DNA from: Asparagopsis taxiformis
Taxonomy: Eukaryota > Rhodophyta > Florideophyceae > Bonnemaisoniales > Bonnemaisoniaceae
Length of the DNA: 64,000 bases
Direction of reading: 5' to 3'
Assembly: GCA_030407315.1 (NCBI GenBank)
Contig: JALQPE010001689.1
Span: 62,001 to 126,000, forward strand
The notes beneath the pieces are model-generated. The model ran no database searches and was not told where the DNA came from. It saw nothing but the letters and a program-made list of their open reading frames with translations. Positions 19,170 to 29,209 of the stretch are shown here, in pieces. Position 1 is the first letter of the stretch; the number at the start of each line of letters is the position of its first letter. The translations under genes and the position numbers were made by a program.

Positions 19170-22100
19170 TCATGCAGCCCTCGGTGGAAATCCGTCTCGC
19201 CTACATAGTGCATATATCTCTCCACCCTCCAGCAGTCCGGGTCCGTGCCTTACCTCCCTCATGTTCTCATCATATTCGCATACACTCCCATTGCAATAGT
19301 GCATACCAAACACCTCAGTGACTCCCTCACTCATCTCCACAATTACTGTTCGTCGCCTCTCTTCGACCTTGAACACTCCTTCATCAGTTTTTTGCAAACC
19401 CAGGCAAACTCCATAAGCTGTACCTTGCTCATCTCTCGCACTCTCGTTCCTCAGGATAAAGAACGCTAGAACAATAAAAAACCGCGGTTCATAATTAATT
19501 CTTCCCCGCATTATCTCTGATGTGAGACGAGACGCCGGGTACAGAATCGCTTGTGAAGTTGCACCATCCTCACATTTCATCTGTTCAGGGCAAACAGCAT
19601 GGATGATAGCTCCTGATTCTAGAGAGCCAGACCTCTGCACTGTTTTCCTTCCCCACTCTGTCGTAGTGCTTCTAGAAACTCTTCTCACCCATTCGGCATA
19701 CTTTCCACACCCGCTTGTTCCGCTTCCGTACCTTTCGGTAAAGAACCGTTTGAAAACACCTACAGCACCCTCTGCCATATCACATTTTCCATTCATGTAC
19801 TCCTTGACCTCGTCAATAGATATACCTCCATGCCCTCTCCACGTCACAATTTCACCATCCGCCGACAATATCTTTCCTCGACGCTGGGAGAGAAGCTGGA
19901 GAACCGGTTCCTGGAAGCAGTTTTTCACTACCTCGTCTTCCACATCTATTTCTCTCCCTAGCTCCTGTGAAAGAACGTTGACCATTTGAGAGCATTCGGA
20001 CGAGGACCAATGTTGTGGCTCCATGCCGATTTCGCGCAAAACAATGGCCACTCTCGTCTGCCAGTCATCCGCAAGAACTAATTCCAGCGCTGAAAGCTGT
20101 TCGCTTTGGTGATTGGACATTCTCACACCTTTCTTCAGCGGCTGATGCATCCGTTCGAATATAAGCTCCTGCACGTGCTTCACAGAGCCGTAGGCAGGAA
20201 GCGTATGAACACAAAACTCGACAAGACGATGAACATTAGGCTTGTCCAAATGTGCTCCTGCTCCCTTCACTTTCCGACAATACTCATTCAACGTCTCCAC
20301 GTAGTCTACAGTTCTTCCCAGAATGTATTCATTCCTGCCACCTTCTCCGTCAGCCGTCTCTACTTCATGGGGACCGTCTTTCCACCATACGGGCATGAAA
20401 CTAATACACGAAACCAGCTTCTGAAACATCACTACTAGTTTGACGGCCCCATCAAATTTTTCACGATGACCTTCCCCTTTCCCATCCATCATTCGAGCTG
20501 CGTTTTCGAATGCCATAGGTGCTATCAGAAGCACACTGAATATGTCACTCATGTTCATGGAAAGCAGATTGTTGGTTCCAAATAAACGGTTCTGCCTTCC
20601 CATCCTGAACTTCTTCAGAGCGCCCAGAATTTGCAATTCAGCTACCTCTCGAATTCGTGGGCTGGCAGCTGAAATACAAGCGTTCAGTACATCTTGTGCC
20701 AGTCCAGACAATAGATGGTCAGGTGCTATCACTGCGGAACGGTACGGGTCAAAAATTGCTGGGACAACTGAAACTCCGTTTTCCGTCTTCGGTACTTCTT
20801 CCTGCACTGCTTCCAAGGAAGTGCTCAGGACATGAAATGGTAAATCTTCCCCTTCTTCTGCAGCCAGTCCGAGAGTGCGAAGCTGGGTTTCTGTGGCATC
20901 CTTACGTGTCGATGCATTCCGATACTTGCTCCTGGCATGCGTCGATGTTTGCCCGTTCACTACCGAAGTGTATGCATTCTTCGTGCCACCAGTACTGCTC
21001 AGGTCATATTTGCGGAAACTGCAGATGTGGCACGGAGAGTTTGATGTGTGTCCAAGAACATCCAGGGTATGTGAAACTGCAGGATAGTCTCCAATGCTCC
21101 CCACTGGGTCTAGAAATACCACAATATCTTCTCCCTCTGCATTTTTCGTTGGGAAACCCTCTGTGCTTCCTCGCACTATATCTTGAACGATATATCGCAA
21201 TACACAATTTGTGGACACTCCCGGAGGTGGCAAACCAATCACTCGAACCGCTTGGTAGCTTCCCCTTTTCCGAGGCGGTAGATTGAGAGGTAACATATAG
21301 CATCCACCAAAACTTCCCTTCCTGCTTGTGAATGGTTCAAAGTCATCCGTGTAAAGGAGAAATCGGTAAACAAAGTAGTTTCGACCATCCTCCAGCTTTC
21401 CCCAACATGGTGCATCTTCTCGCGGAGACGCTGGGTGCCATTGCGACCTGTGGTCTCCGAAACCATCCGAGAACACCCCTGAAACACGAATTTCTTCATA
21501 GTTGGGGCTTCCTAGTCTATCGGGCGGGTTTCTGGCTTCAGCAAAGCTCGCGCCCGGTGAAAAGCAAAGTAACATGGTGGATGCTTCTCCGACCTGCTCT
21601 TTCAAATACCTGTTCACCAATACGACGTGTGGAACAATATCACCCTCTTCCATTCCAATTGGTAATAGAACGGTTATCACGTCCCCAGCTCGTGTTCCTT
21701 TTCCCTTGGCTCCTGCTCCGATTACACATTGCGATATCGCTCGCAGAGCATGCTGCCTCTCCCATTCCAATAGATGTGACATTCGCGGCTGCAGATATTT
21801 TTCGACATGCACATCATGCTCACCGTCGTGTCGAGCCTCATAGGTAACTATGGTCCTAGCATGAAGTTCCCACAACGACGTAACCGCCACTCTTCTCCTC
21901 TTCGGTTTCCCACCATCTCTGTCATTCTTCCTGAACCCTTTTGCTCTTTCGATGACGGCAACCTGACGAGCTCCTGGATGACATCGGATTCGAATTGCTG
22001 TTCCATCAGGTACATAAATGTGCTTCAAACCCTTTTTCCCATCGCTGTCAATGGGAACAACTGCTGTGCGAACGAATGGGTCGCTCAAAACACCCCTCCT

Positions 22101-22973
22101 GCACTTTGCAATGAACGAATCTTCAATGCTGCACTCTGCGGTTGATTTTTCTCCTTCCGAGCTTCGATTGTTCGCATCACTGCGGAATGCTTTAAAGATT
22201 GGTCGAGTCTGGACATCTTTCAGAGCCCATGTGCTTGGGAGTACAATACGAACTTTCGCCATTCCTCCACAATTGTCTCTGTCATCTGTTGTTCCACGGG
22301 TTCCTACTGCACCTCGATGCTGTGCAGCTCTTGCTCCGCTCTTTCGAAGGTCTATCGGAAACTCGATGTCACAGCTCTTTGCATAGCAGTGTTTCCTCAA
22401 GAATGGTAGTATCTTCTGTCGCATCACAGAGTCCGACGGGACGTGCTCACTTGGATCTCTGCGGAAATTCATTCCGAACAGGGTACCTTCATAGTGGGCT
22501 CTTGTCATTCTTTGAGTTCCACTCAGCTGAAGAGCCCCATACATCGCAGGCCATTGTAGTAATGCCTTGAAATCACCACATGCTTCATCCCCAGCATTTC
22601 GGTCTATCGGGCCTCCAGTTGAAATGGAATCAGAACCTCGTCCGGTTGCTTCTTCCGATTCCATTAGCGTGCTCGATGCTACGTAGATGTCACTTCCAGC
22701 TTCATCGTTGTTGCTGTACACATCAATACAACCTTCTATTGTGTCACCCATAGGGATTGGGGACTCCAATAGGTCATCTGTGGTACACTCACGTCGTAGC
22801 TCATTACCTCTCGGGATTTCTTTGTTCATGCAGGCTGCATCACTGCTGCGGATTTCTCCCTGCAGTTTCCCAGGAAGCTGTTTACTGGGACTGGCCACAT
22901 TGAGTGAATCGAATCTCGCCTTTGTCCTACGACTTGTGGTTTTCTTTCGAATAGGAGTCCGTCTCGGAGCCAT
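19170..22973 (-). CDS. CACTA-like DDE transposase
   Basis: 1267 residues from the ATG at 22973 (A at -3, G at +4). The core matches the CACTA/Plavaka/KDZ group. A first-Asp region LYTDDFEPF followed by GSFGGCY and LPLNLPP lies near 548. GDYPAVSHT then a CHIC zinc-knuckle-like pair lie near 629-650. PDHLLSGLAQDVL lies near 750, in the place of the usual D.LH..LG block. H.LVEF...G....V.ELIFERMHQPLKK, near 930-945, would supply the catalytic Glu. Assignment rests on motif order, not on a search. The N-terminal 200 residues and a C-terminal SAD-like tail are unassigned. It would cut at the CACTA termini. It reads inward from the right end of the element. The frame is open with no lesion seen, so this copy could be active. 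Confidence 0.8.
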   Translation of the reverse strand: MAPRRTPIRKKTTSRRTKARFDSLNVASPSKQLPGKLQGEIRSSDAACMNKEIPRGNELRRECTTDDLLESPIPMGDTIEGCIDVYSNNDEAGSDIYVASSTLMESEEATGRGSDSISTGGPIDRNAGDEACGDFKALLQWPAMYGALQLSGTQRMTRAHYEGTLFGMNFRRDPSEHVPSDSVMRQKILPFLRKHCYAKSCDIEFPIDLRKSGARAAQHRGAVGTRGTTDDRDNCGGMAKVRIVLPSTWALKDVQTRPIFKAFRSDANNRSSEGEKSTAECSIEDSFIAKCRRGVLSDPFVRTAVVPIDSDGKKGLKHIYVPDGTAIRIRCHPGARQVAVIERAKGFRKNDRDGGKPKRRRVAVTSLWELHARTIVTYEARHDGEHDVHVEKYLQPRMSHLLEWERQHALRAISQCVIGAGAKGKGTRAGDVITVLLPIGMEEGDIVPHVVLVNRYLKEQVGEASTMLLCFSPGASFAEARNPPDRLGSPNYEEIRVSGVFSDGFGDHRSQWHPASPREDAPCWGKLEDGRNYFVYRFLLYTDDFEPFTSRKGSFGGCYMLPLNLPPRKRGSYQAVRVIGLPPPGVSTNCVLRYIVQDIVRGSTEGFPTKNAEGEDIVVFLDPVGSIGDYPAVSHTLDVLGHTSNSPCHICSFRKYDLSSTGGTKNAYTSVVNGQTSTHARSKYRNASTRKDATETQLRTLGLAAEEGEDLPFHVLSTSLEAVQEEVPKTENGVSVVPAIFDPYRSAVIAPDHLLSGLAQDVLNACISAASPRIREVAELQILGALKKFRMGRQNRLFGTNNLLSMNMSDIFSVLLIAPMAFENAARMMDGKGEGHREKFDGAVKLVVMFQKLVSCISFMPVWWKDGPHEVETADGEGGRNEYILGRTVDYVETLNEYCRKVKGAGAHLDKPNVHRLVEFCVHTLPAYGSVKHVQELIFERMHQPLKKGVRMSNHQSEQLSALELVLADDWQTRVAIVLREIGMEPQHWSSSECSQMVNVLSQELGREIDVEDEVVKNCFQEPVLQLLSQRRGKILSADGEIVTWRGHGGISIDEVKEYMNGKCDMAEGAVGVFKRFFTERYGSGTSGCGKYAEWVRRVSRSTTTEWGRKTVQRSGSLESGAIIHAVCPEQMKCEDGATSQAILYPASRLTSEIMRGRINYEPRFFIVLAFFILRNESARDEQGTAYGVCLGLQKTDEGVFKVEERRRTVIVEMSEGVTEVFGMHYCNGSVCEYDENMREVRHGPGLLEGGEIYALCRRDGFPPRAA

Positions 22974-23932
22974 CTTGATGTTTTTGTTCTTTTCTTCTTC
23001 GCTCAGTTTTGTTGCATAGAATACAACTCTAAACTTCTATGACATGACTACTATCTCAATACAGTACTACTACTTTTAACCGTTACGAAACCTTTCCAGG
23101 CTTTCATTCGATCCAATGAACTGGTTCACCACAATGCTTTGCCCTATGCTCATTGCTTTATGCACATTGATTGCTATTTCATCCGGACTCAACATCGTTT
23201 TGCTATCTTGTATCGCATCCCCTAACCACAAACCCAGCCAAGATGTATCCATTTCCGGAAAACGGCCGTTTATTTCGCAGTGATGCTCTAGGCACTAATA
23301 CTGAATCTGATTTTCTCATACACGTACTTCCTACTCGTATACTCTACCATTTTCGGCCCTATTTACAAGTTGAAAGCACAATCTCTCGTTGAATCGTACT
23401 CGGTGTGATATCTTAAATTAGCATAAATTTATATATTGCAATGCAGATTCACTGCTCGCTTGCAACATGAAAATTATAAAATTTCTCCCACACTGCTGTT
23501 TCCTAGCCGCCCACATCCACGTGGCCCGCTTTGACTGCCTGCCAAGTGTGCTCAGAGCATGCAATGACGTCATCGATATATACCGTCCAAATCATCACTG
23601 GAAGCGCGGACTCCTCGTCCAGGAAAGTGCGCCATTTTTCCTACTCCTCGCCTCCCCCTTTCCAGTAGGCCCGATATGCTAGTGTTTTTCCTATATTTCT
23701 GTAGTGATGACGTCATTATAGACTAGAGAAGGCGGTAGAAGATACAATAATTTTGCGCCTGTTCTGCCAGGTCATGTGCTTCAAAGCGTAATTCGCACCC
23801 TAGGTATCGTTTTTCTGGGCCTCCCATCGCACCGCTCCGTTTCAAATTCATCCCTCTATTGTTAGAGTACACGTCATTTCCGCCCGCAGAGTGCTACTTA
23901 AACAACAGATTCTGGAGATCCCTGTTTCCATC
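22974..23932. promoter_or_regulatory. Upstream region of transposase, no gene seen
   Basis: About 960 bp, AT-rich, divergent between the transposase (-) and the hairpin/spliced locus (+). A CTTAAA box at about 23897 could serve the rightward transcript. No repeat array is present. Confidence 0.35.
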
Positions 23933-24074
23933 TTCATATCCGTCGGAAGCAAAGCAACAACCCTGGCCGTGGAAGCCGTATAGATCATCTAAACTGCTTC
24001 CAAAGCGTAAGTTTTAGATCATCAATACGGCTCCCAAGGCCAAAGTTGTTGCTTTGTCTCCGACGGATATGAAC
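23933..24074 (+). ncRNA. Long hairpin (about 62-nt arms), possible small-RNA precursor
   Basis: Left arm 23933-23995 and right arm 24012-24074 pair over about 62 nt with roughly seven or eight mismatches and a 16-nt loop. Imperfect pairing of this length resembles a miRNA- or siRNA-type foldback. The right arm runs into the first exon of the spliced transcript candidate at 24069-24404, so the hairpin could be its 5' leader. Its expression and processing are unknown; it may simply be a foldback remnant. Confidence 0.5.
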
Positions 24075-24404
24075 CATGATGGTACGTTTCCACAACTCAC
24101 GCCACTAACCCAGTTTTCTATTCGTTTTCTCTTTCTCAGGTTTCCAGTCGGTGAGTGTTCCAATTCTACTTTCATTTATCTTTCTCTCTTACCACTTCTC
24201 CACTAATTTTCTTTTCTGCCTGTGAGTACATATCTCAATTTGGGATGCAATGGTATTTGTTAAGGTACGTTAGTCTCCTAATCACCATCAATTTCCCTCT
24301 CCAATTCAACGTCACTAACTTGTTTCCTTTCTCTACATCATTTTTTCTTCTTCTCTTCATTTCCTAGCTTATTCATGCAGCTCAATCAGTTGATAGATTT
24401 CTAG
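24069..24404 (+). CDS. Small four-exon gene candidate (32 residues), exons 24069-24081, 24140-24150, 24227-24264, 24368-24404
   Basis: Three consecutive intron-like segments are visible. They run 24082-24139 (GTACGT...CAG), 24151-24226 (GTGAGT...GAG) and 24265-24367 (GTACGT...TAG). Each has a CACTAAC or CACTAAT branch-like site and a pyrimidine tract before the acceptor. Removing them joins one open frame from the ATG at 24069 to the TAG ending at 24404. Four exons fitting one frame by chance is unlikely, but the peptide is tiny and has no recognised domain, so the RNA itself may be the product. It is the only locus in the window where I see clear introns. An AATAAA-like signal occurs near 24500. 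Confidence 0.5.
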
Positions 24405-24780
24405 ACTTTTCTAGTAGTTTTAGTTTTACTCGTCGGAATAGTGTTAGTTGTAGTAGCATTTTTAACATAGGGATTGTTTATTCTCAATGTAGCCTGCGCA
24501 AATAAACAAATCCAGAGTGAAGCTTCCCATATCGCACCCTCTTAGATTGCTACCTATCCTACCGCGTATACCTCTCGCTAGCTCATAGTCACTACGAAAT
24601 AAAAATTCCTAGCCGTACTATTCTGTCCATTCCCATATGAATACCGTCCATGCCCCATCCTCATAGCGCTAGAACTGCCTTCCTCTACCCCAGAAAGATG
24701 CCCACGACAGCGTGACGCTCCATCTCATCCACCACTCCCAGACACCGAATTTTACTATATCAGGACACTACTTTTACTGT
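24405..24780. other. Intergenic before subterminal repeats
   Basis: About 375 bp with a CAAATAAACAAA stretch near 24500 that could serve as the polyadenylation region of the spliced candidate. No gene is seen. Confidence 0.35.
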
Positions 24781-25400
24781 CTCCAGGTGCTGCCCAGGGC
24801 AGCACGAAATACTGTCTCCAGGTGCTGCCCAGGGCAGCACGAAATACTGTCTCCAGGTGCTGCCCAGGGCAGCACGAAATACTGTCTCCAGGTGCTGCCC
24901 AGGGCAGCACGAAATACTGTCTACAGGTGCTGCCCAGGGCAGCACAAAGTACTGTCTACAGGTGCTGCCCAGGGCAGCACGAAATACTGTCTACAGGTGC
25001 TGCCCAGGGCAGCACAAAGTACTGTCTACAGGTGCTGCCCAGGGCAGCACAAAGTACTGTCTACAGGTGCTGCCCAGGGCAGCACAAAGTACTGTCTACA
25101 GGTACTGCCCAGGGCAGCACAAAGTACTGTCTACAGGTACTGCCCAGGGCAGCACAAAGTACTGTCTACAGGTACTGCCCAGGACAGTGAAAATCACTGT
25201 CTCCAGGTACTGCCCAGGACAGTGAAAATCACTGTCTCCAGGTACTGCCCAGGACAGTGAAAATCACTGTCTCCAGGTACTGCCCAGGACAGTGAAAATC
25301 ACTGTCTCCAGGTACTGCCCAGGACAGTGAAAATCACTGTCTCCAGGTACTGCCCAGGACAGTGAAAATCACTGTCTCCAGGTACTGCCCAGGACAGTGC
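24781..25400. repeat. 35-bp subterminal tandem repeat, about 18 units
   Basis: A 35-bp unit containing the palindrome GTGCTGCCCAGGGCAGCAC and then ATACTGTCTCCAG. The units drift in order: GTGCTGCC...GGCAGCAC first, then TACTGCCCAGG, then ACTGCCCAGGACAGT towards the end. They sit 350-950 bp inside the right terminus, as expected of CACTA subterminal binding sites. Confidence 0.95.
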
Positions 25401-25549
25401 ACCGTGTTGGTTCCATCTATTGTCCCAGGCAGCGTATTTCACTATCCGGCCATGTTGCCTTGGCCAATACAAAACACTATCCGCCAACACTGCCCAGTAC
25501 AGTAAATTACATCATATCCAACTATTGAATAAATCATTAATTTTTACTG

Positions 25550-25757
25550 TCTCCATTCACTGCCTCAGACAGTACTGTGAGACAGTGTTTTTTACTGTCT
25601 GCAGACAGTGTTCCGTACTGTCTGCCAGACAGTGCAAATCACTGTCTCCAAGTGTGGCATTAATTTTCATTTGCCGCATAGTGATTTTTACTGTCTCAGA
25701 CAGTAAAAATCACTGTCTCGCAGTACTGTCTGAGGCCCCCTTTTCAACACCGTAGTG
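25550..25757. repeat. Right terminus of the CACTA-like element with subterminal ACTGTCTGAGACAGT motifs
   Basis: Several direct and inverted GACAGT/ACTGTC motifs lead to the sequence ending CAACACCGTAGTG at 25757, the inverted form of CACTACGGTGTTG. The base after the end is T of TAG. No matching target duplication can be tested because the left tip is outside the window. Confidence 0.85.
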
Positions 25758-26134
25758 TAGGATTTCAGCTGTCCAAGTAAAGAATGGGCCATATAAATGT
25801 TTCATTTCAACACAAGCATTGTGCAATTCAACCTCTTCCAGGTCCAAAAACTTGTCCAGAGTACACTTCCAGGCCATCGCCTGGGAGCGTACTCTGGACA
25901 ATTTTTTGGACTAAGTGCACTTTCAAGTGCATGCACTTGGAGGCATCCAGTCCAAATCTACGTCGTTCCGACAAAGTTGAATTTTGGCCATGGCCGAAAT
26001 TCATCATATCTGCAGTTGTGAGAATCTGATGACCAAAAATCGATGCATTCTGCCAGCCCTAATGCGCAAGCCAGAAGCTTTACGGACAGATAAAACACCT
26101 TTCTGTACTCCCCAGAGCCACTCCAGCCCTTATA
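25758..26134. repeat. 377-bp recurring segment between two facing transposon ends
   Basis: It carries internal foldbacks (25856-25902; around TGCATGCA near 25930). Much of it recurs at 28460-28770, with partial tandem copies to about 29115. It has no ORF of note. It may be the target of the two flanking insertions or a short non-coding element. Confidence 0.6.
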
Positions 26135-26185
26135 CACTACGGTGTTGAAAAGGGGGCCTCAGACAGTACGGTGAGACAGTGCTTT

Positions 26186-26434
26186 TTACTGCCTCACTGT
26201 ACAATGATCTCCAGGAAGTAGGATATTCTCTAAGCCTAGCACGGGACAGAAAGATTGAAGCGTAGGCATGCAGAAGTATAGAGGCAATAGTATGTGTAGA
26301 CTATGGCAGTGGTAGAAAAGTATTTCATGCACGAAAAGGACTGGTAGAGTGGCACTAGAGAAGTGATGCTTAGCAGGAAGGGATGTGGAGATGATGAAGG
26401 AGGACAACAGACATGAGATCGAGGGTTGAGACCA
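26186..26434. repeat. Spacer repeat, inverted copy of 13531-13780
   Basis: Non-coding. Reverse-strand reading matches the spacer beside arrays 3 and 4, including a shared but degenerate short open frame that is not a gene. Confidence 0.6.
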
Positions 26435-26650
26435 ACGGCTTACAGACGGAGCAGTTTACCAGGGATGTTTACAGCAAAGTCATCGTTACGATGACTTTGC
26501 TGTAAGAAAACAATTCATTACAGTAGCCATGATTTTTTTACCGGGTAAAAAATTCCTGGCCACTGTAATGAAAACGTTTTCTTACAGCAAAGTCATCGTA
26601 ACGATGACTTTGCTGTAAGCATCCCTGGTAAACTGCCTCAGCTGTAAGCG
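26435..26650. repeat. Palindrome array 6 (two 31-bp palindromes)
   Basis: Copies at 26472-26502 and 26585-26615 around one TTTACCGGGTAAA element, bounded by inverted GCAGTTTACCAGGGATG blocks. This is the minimal form of the array and shows its palindromic overall plan most clearly. Confidence 0.9.
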
Positions 26651-27339
26651 GCTGGGAGCTTGGTCCCTCCCTCACCTTGGGAAGGGTGAGCAAGGAATTG
26701 TGAAGCCGTAAAACATGGCAGAGGGATGGTTTGGACGGCTGTTAGCGGTGTTGGGGAGCACTCTGCGTCGTGCTAACCCAGTCTGGGCTGGGTGCCCTGC
26801 CTGGTACGGCGGGAGGAGTGCACAAAATTTCAAACACAATTTCCTCAAGAGTGAAATTCTGATTGTCGAAACTCAACCTCCCTAAAATGAACTAGAGCTG
26901 GCATGAGCACCTCCAGGACGTCTGGAAAGGTACTGACAGCACATTTTCGGAGCATTGGCGCAGCTGTTCTCTCTGAGATCAAGCATAGAGTATCCGTGGC
27001 CAGATTCTATTCCTGGTGCCGTGTGGCACAGTGACCACACCAAATCGCCCTTTTTAGCAGACTGTAGATTTGAGTTACTAGGAATCTAGCTGCCTTCAAT
27101 ACGAACATAGTTGGTAAGTAGGCTAGCCTAGGATTGTAGGAAAATCAGGAAGGATGGGAGGGTAGGTATGCAGCAACATGAAGGGGATAGTATGAGTAGA
27201 TTATGGCGGTGGTAGAGAAGGATTGCACTCACTGAAGGGTCGGCTGGAGTGACACCGGAGTCGACATAGAAGGGAGGTTGGGATAGGCTGGGATGAAGGA
27301 AGACAAGAGACATGAGAGAGAGGGTGAAGCCAGACCGCT
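26651..27339. other. Inter-array spacer, no gene
   Basis: About 690 bp that partly matches the spacers at 8074-8525 and 13531-14069. No coding potential is seen. Confidence 0.45.
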
Positions 27340-27715
27340 TACAGCTGAGGCAGTTTACCGCGGGTGCTGACAGCAAAGTCATCGTTACGATGACTTTGCT
27401 GTAAGAAAAGAAAACATTACAGCAGGCACGTTTTTTTACCCGGTAAAAAAATTCTTGGTGATTTTTTACCCGGTAAAAATTCTTCGCCTACTGTAATGTT
27501 TCCTTTTCTTACAGCAAAGTCATCGTTACGATGACTTTGCTGTAAGAAAACGTTTCATTACAGTAGCCACAATTTTTTACCCGGTAAAAAAATTCTTGGT
27601 GATTTTTTCACCCGGTAAAATCCTTCGCCCACTGTAATGTTTTCTTTTCTTACAGCAAAGTCATCGTAACGATGACTTTGCTGTAAGCATCCCTGGTAAA
27701 CTGCCTCAGCTGTAA
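27340..27715. repeat. Palindrome array 7 (three 31-bp palindromes)
   Basis: Copies at 27371-27401, 27512-27542 and 27653-27683, exactly 141 bp apart, with paired TTTACCCGGTAAA elements between them. Confidence 0.9.
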
Positions 27716-28440
27716 GCGTCTGGTACCTTGGTCCCTCTCTCACTTTGGGAAGGGTGAGATAGGAATTTTGAAGTCGGGAACATTGTGGAAGGATGGTTTC
27801 GACGGCTTCGGGCGGCTTTGAAGAGCAATCTGTGTCTTGTTCACCCGGGCTGAACTACCTAAAAAGTTCAGTATTGGGAGATCAGCACGGTAAATTTCGA
27901 CCACCATTTTCTCACGACAGAGATTCTGGCGGTCGAAATTCAAACTCGTTAAAATGGACTAGAGTTGGTGTGAACACCTCCAGGACCTCTGGAAAGGTAC
28001 TACCTGCACATTTTCCGAGGCTACAAGAAGCCGGTCTCTCCAATATCAAGCATAGATTATCGGTGCGCAAAATCTACTCCTGGTGCTGTGTAGCACATTG
28101 ACTATACAAAACCGTCCGTTTTCCGTTATAATAAACTATACTCTCAAGTAGGTAGGAATCTAGATATTCACCTTACATCGATGGTTATGAAGTAGGTTAG
28201 CCTAGGACTGAAGGACAGAAGGTAAAGGATAGGATGGTAGGCATGGGGTAAAATGAATGTGGTGGTATGAGTAGAATACGGAAGTGGTAGACAGGTATTT
28301 AATGCACAGGAGGGGCGTGTGAAGTGACACCAGAGGCGCGGTGCGTCACAGGAAGGAAGACTGGAATGATGAAGGAGAACTAGAGGCATGAGAGATAGGT
28401 TGTTGAGGCATGCTTCTAGCTCTATTATATAACTACATTG
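27716..28440. other. Spacer, no gene
   Basis: About 725 bp related to the other array spacers (for example the AGGGTGAG and GGATGGTTT blocks). Open frames on the minus strand are repeat-derived. Confidence 0.45.
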
Positions 28441-29115
28441 CTCCTCTATAGGCTACGCAATCCATTCCAGCAGTTCTAGTTAAAAATGGACTATATGAAT
28501 GTTTCATTTCAATATCAGCATTGTGCAGTTGAGCCTCTTCAAGGTCCGAAAACTTGTCCAGAGTACGCTTCCAGGCCACTTGAAGGCATCCAGAACACTT
28601 GCACTTCGTTCTTGCAAAGTTCAATTTTGGCTATCACATCTCCAGTTGTGGGAGTCTGGTGACCAAAAGTCGATGCATTCTGGAATCCCTACCACGCAAT
28701 TCAACAGCTTTACGGACACATAAAACACTTTTCCGTACTCCCTAGAGCCACTCCAGCCCTTACGGATCACTTACACTTCGTTCCGACAAAGTTCAATTTT
28801 GGCCATCACATCTTCAGTTGTGGGAATCTGGTGACCAAAACTCGATGCATTCTGTCAGCCCTAATGCGCAAGCCAGCAGCTTTACGAACTCATAGAACAC
28901 TTTTCCGTACTCCCTAGACCCACTCCAACCCTTACAGACCACTTGCACATCATTCGGACAAAGTTCCATTTTGACCATCACATCTCCAGTTGTGAGAATC
29001 TGATGACCAAAAATCGATGAATTATACCAACCCTTCCACGCAAGCGAGAAAGCTTGAGTGCAATTAAAACAAGTTTTAGTACTCCCTAGAACCACCCCAA
29101 CCGTTTCAGACCACT
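28441..29115. repeat. Recurring segment and imperfect tandem repeat of about 175 bp
   Basis: The first part is a copy of the 25758-26134 segment. From about 28590 on, three diverged units repeat the same block (ATCACATCTTCAGTTGTG, CGATGCATTCTG, CCGTACTCCCTAGA). Non-coding. Confidence 0.75.
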
Positions 29116-29209
29116 TTGCAGCCTTTTTCGCGAGGTCCGAAATCGTCTCCTTCTTCTTCCCGAGTGAGAAACATCAGTCCCTCTCATATGCTTACAGAGA
29201 AGTTGGTTT

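Larger units (their letters stand above)
1..25757. mobile_element. Giant CACTA-like transposon with chromatin/DNA-modification cargo (left tip outside window)
   Basis: The right end is seen at 25757, where the sequence finishes with the inverted form of CACTACGGTGTTG behind repeats built on ACTGTCTGAGACAGT. The first 2010 bases are nearly identical to 42842-44855, and that second copy has a CACTACGGTGTTG end at 42053, so the left tip here should lie about 790 bp upstream of base 1. Order of content: companion protein, Tudor-like protein, ParB-methyltransferase-SET, two ParB-dioxygenases separated by palindrome arrays, DDE transposase, subterminal tandem repeats. A CACTA-like transposase agrees with the termini. 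Treating it as one element is inference. It is supported by the shorter element at 26135-34171, which pairs the same left-type and right-type ends and carries the same arrays. Nested insertions remain possible. Confidence 0.6.

Noticed and set aside
24712..25260. Long open frames with repeated QVLPRAARNTV-like residues
   Set aside because: The 35-bp unit is not a multiple of three and lacks stops, so several frames stay open at once; this is a repeat artefact.
26186..26407. Minus-strand 73-codon frame similar to one at 13557-13766
   Set aside because: The similarity is that of the non-coding spacer repeat; the frame is short and diverges without coding-like constraint.
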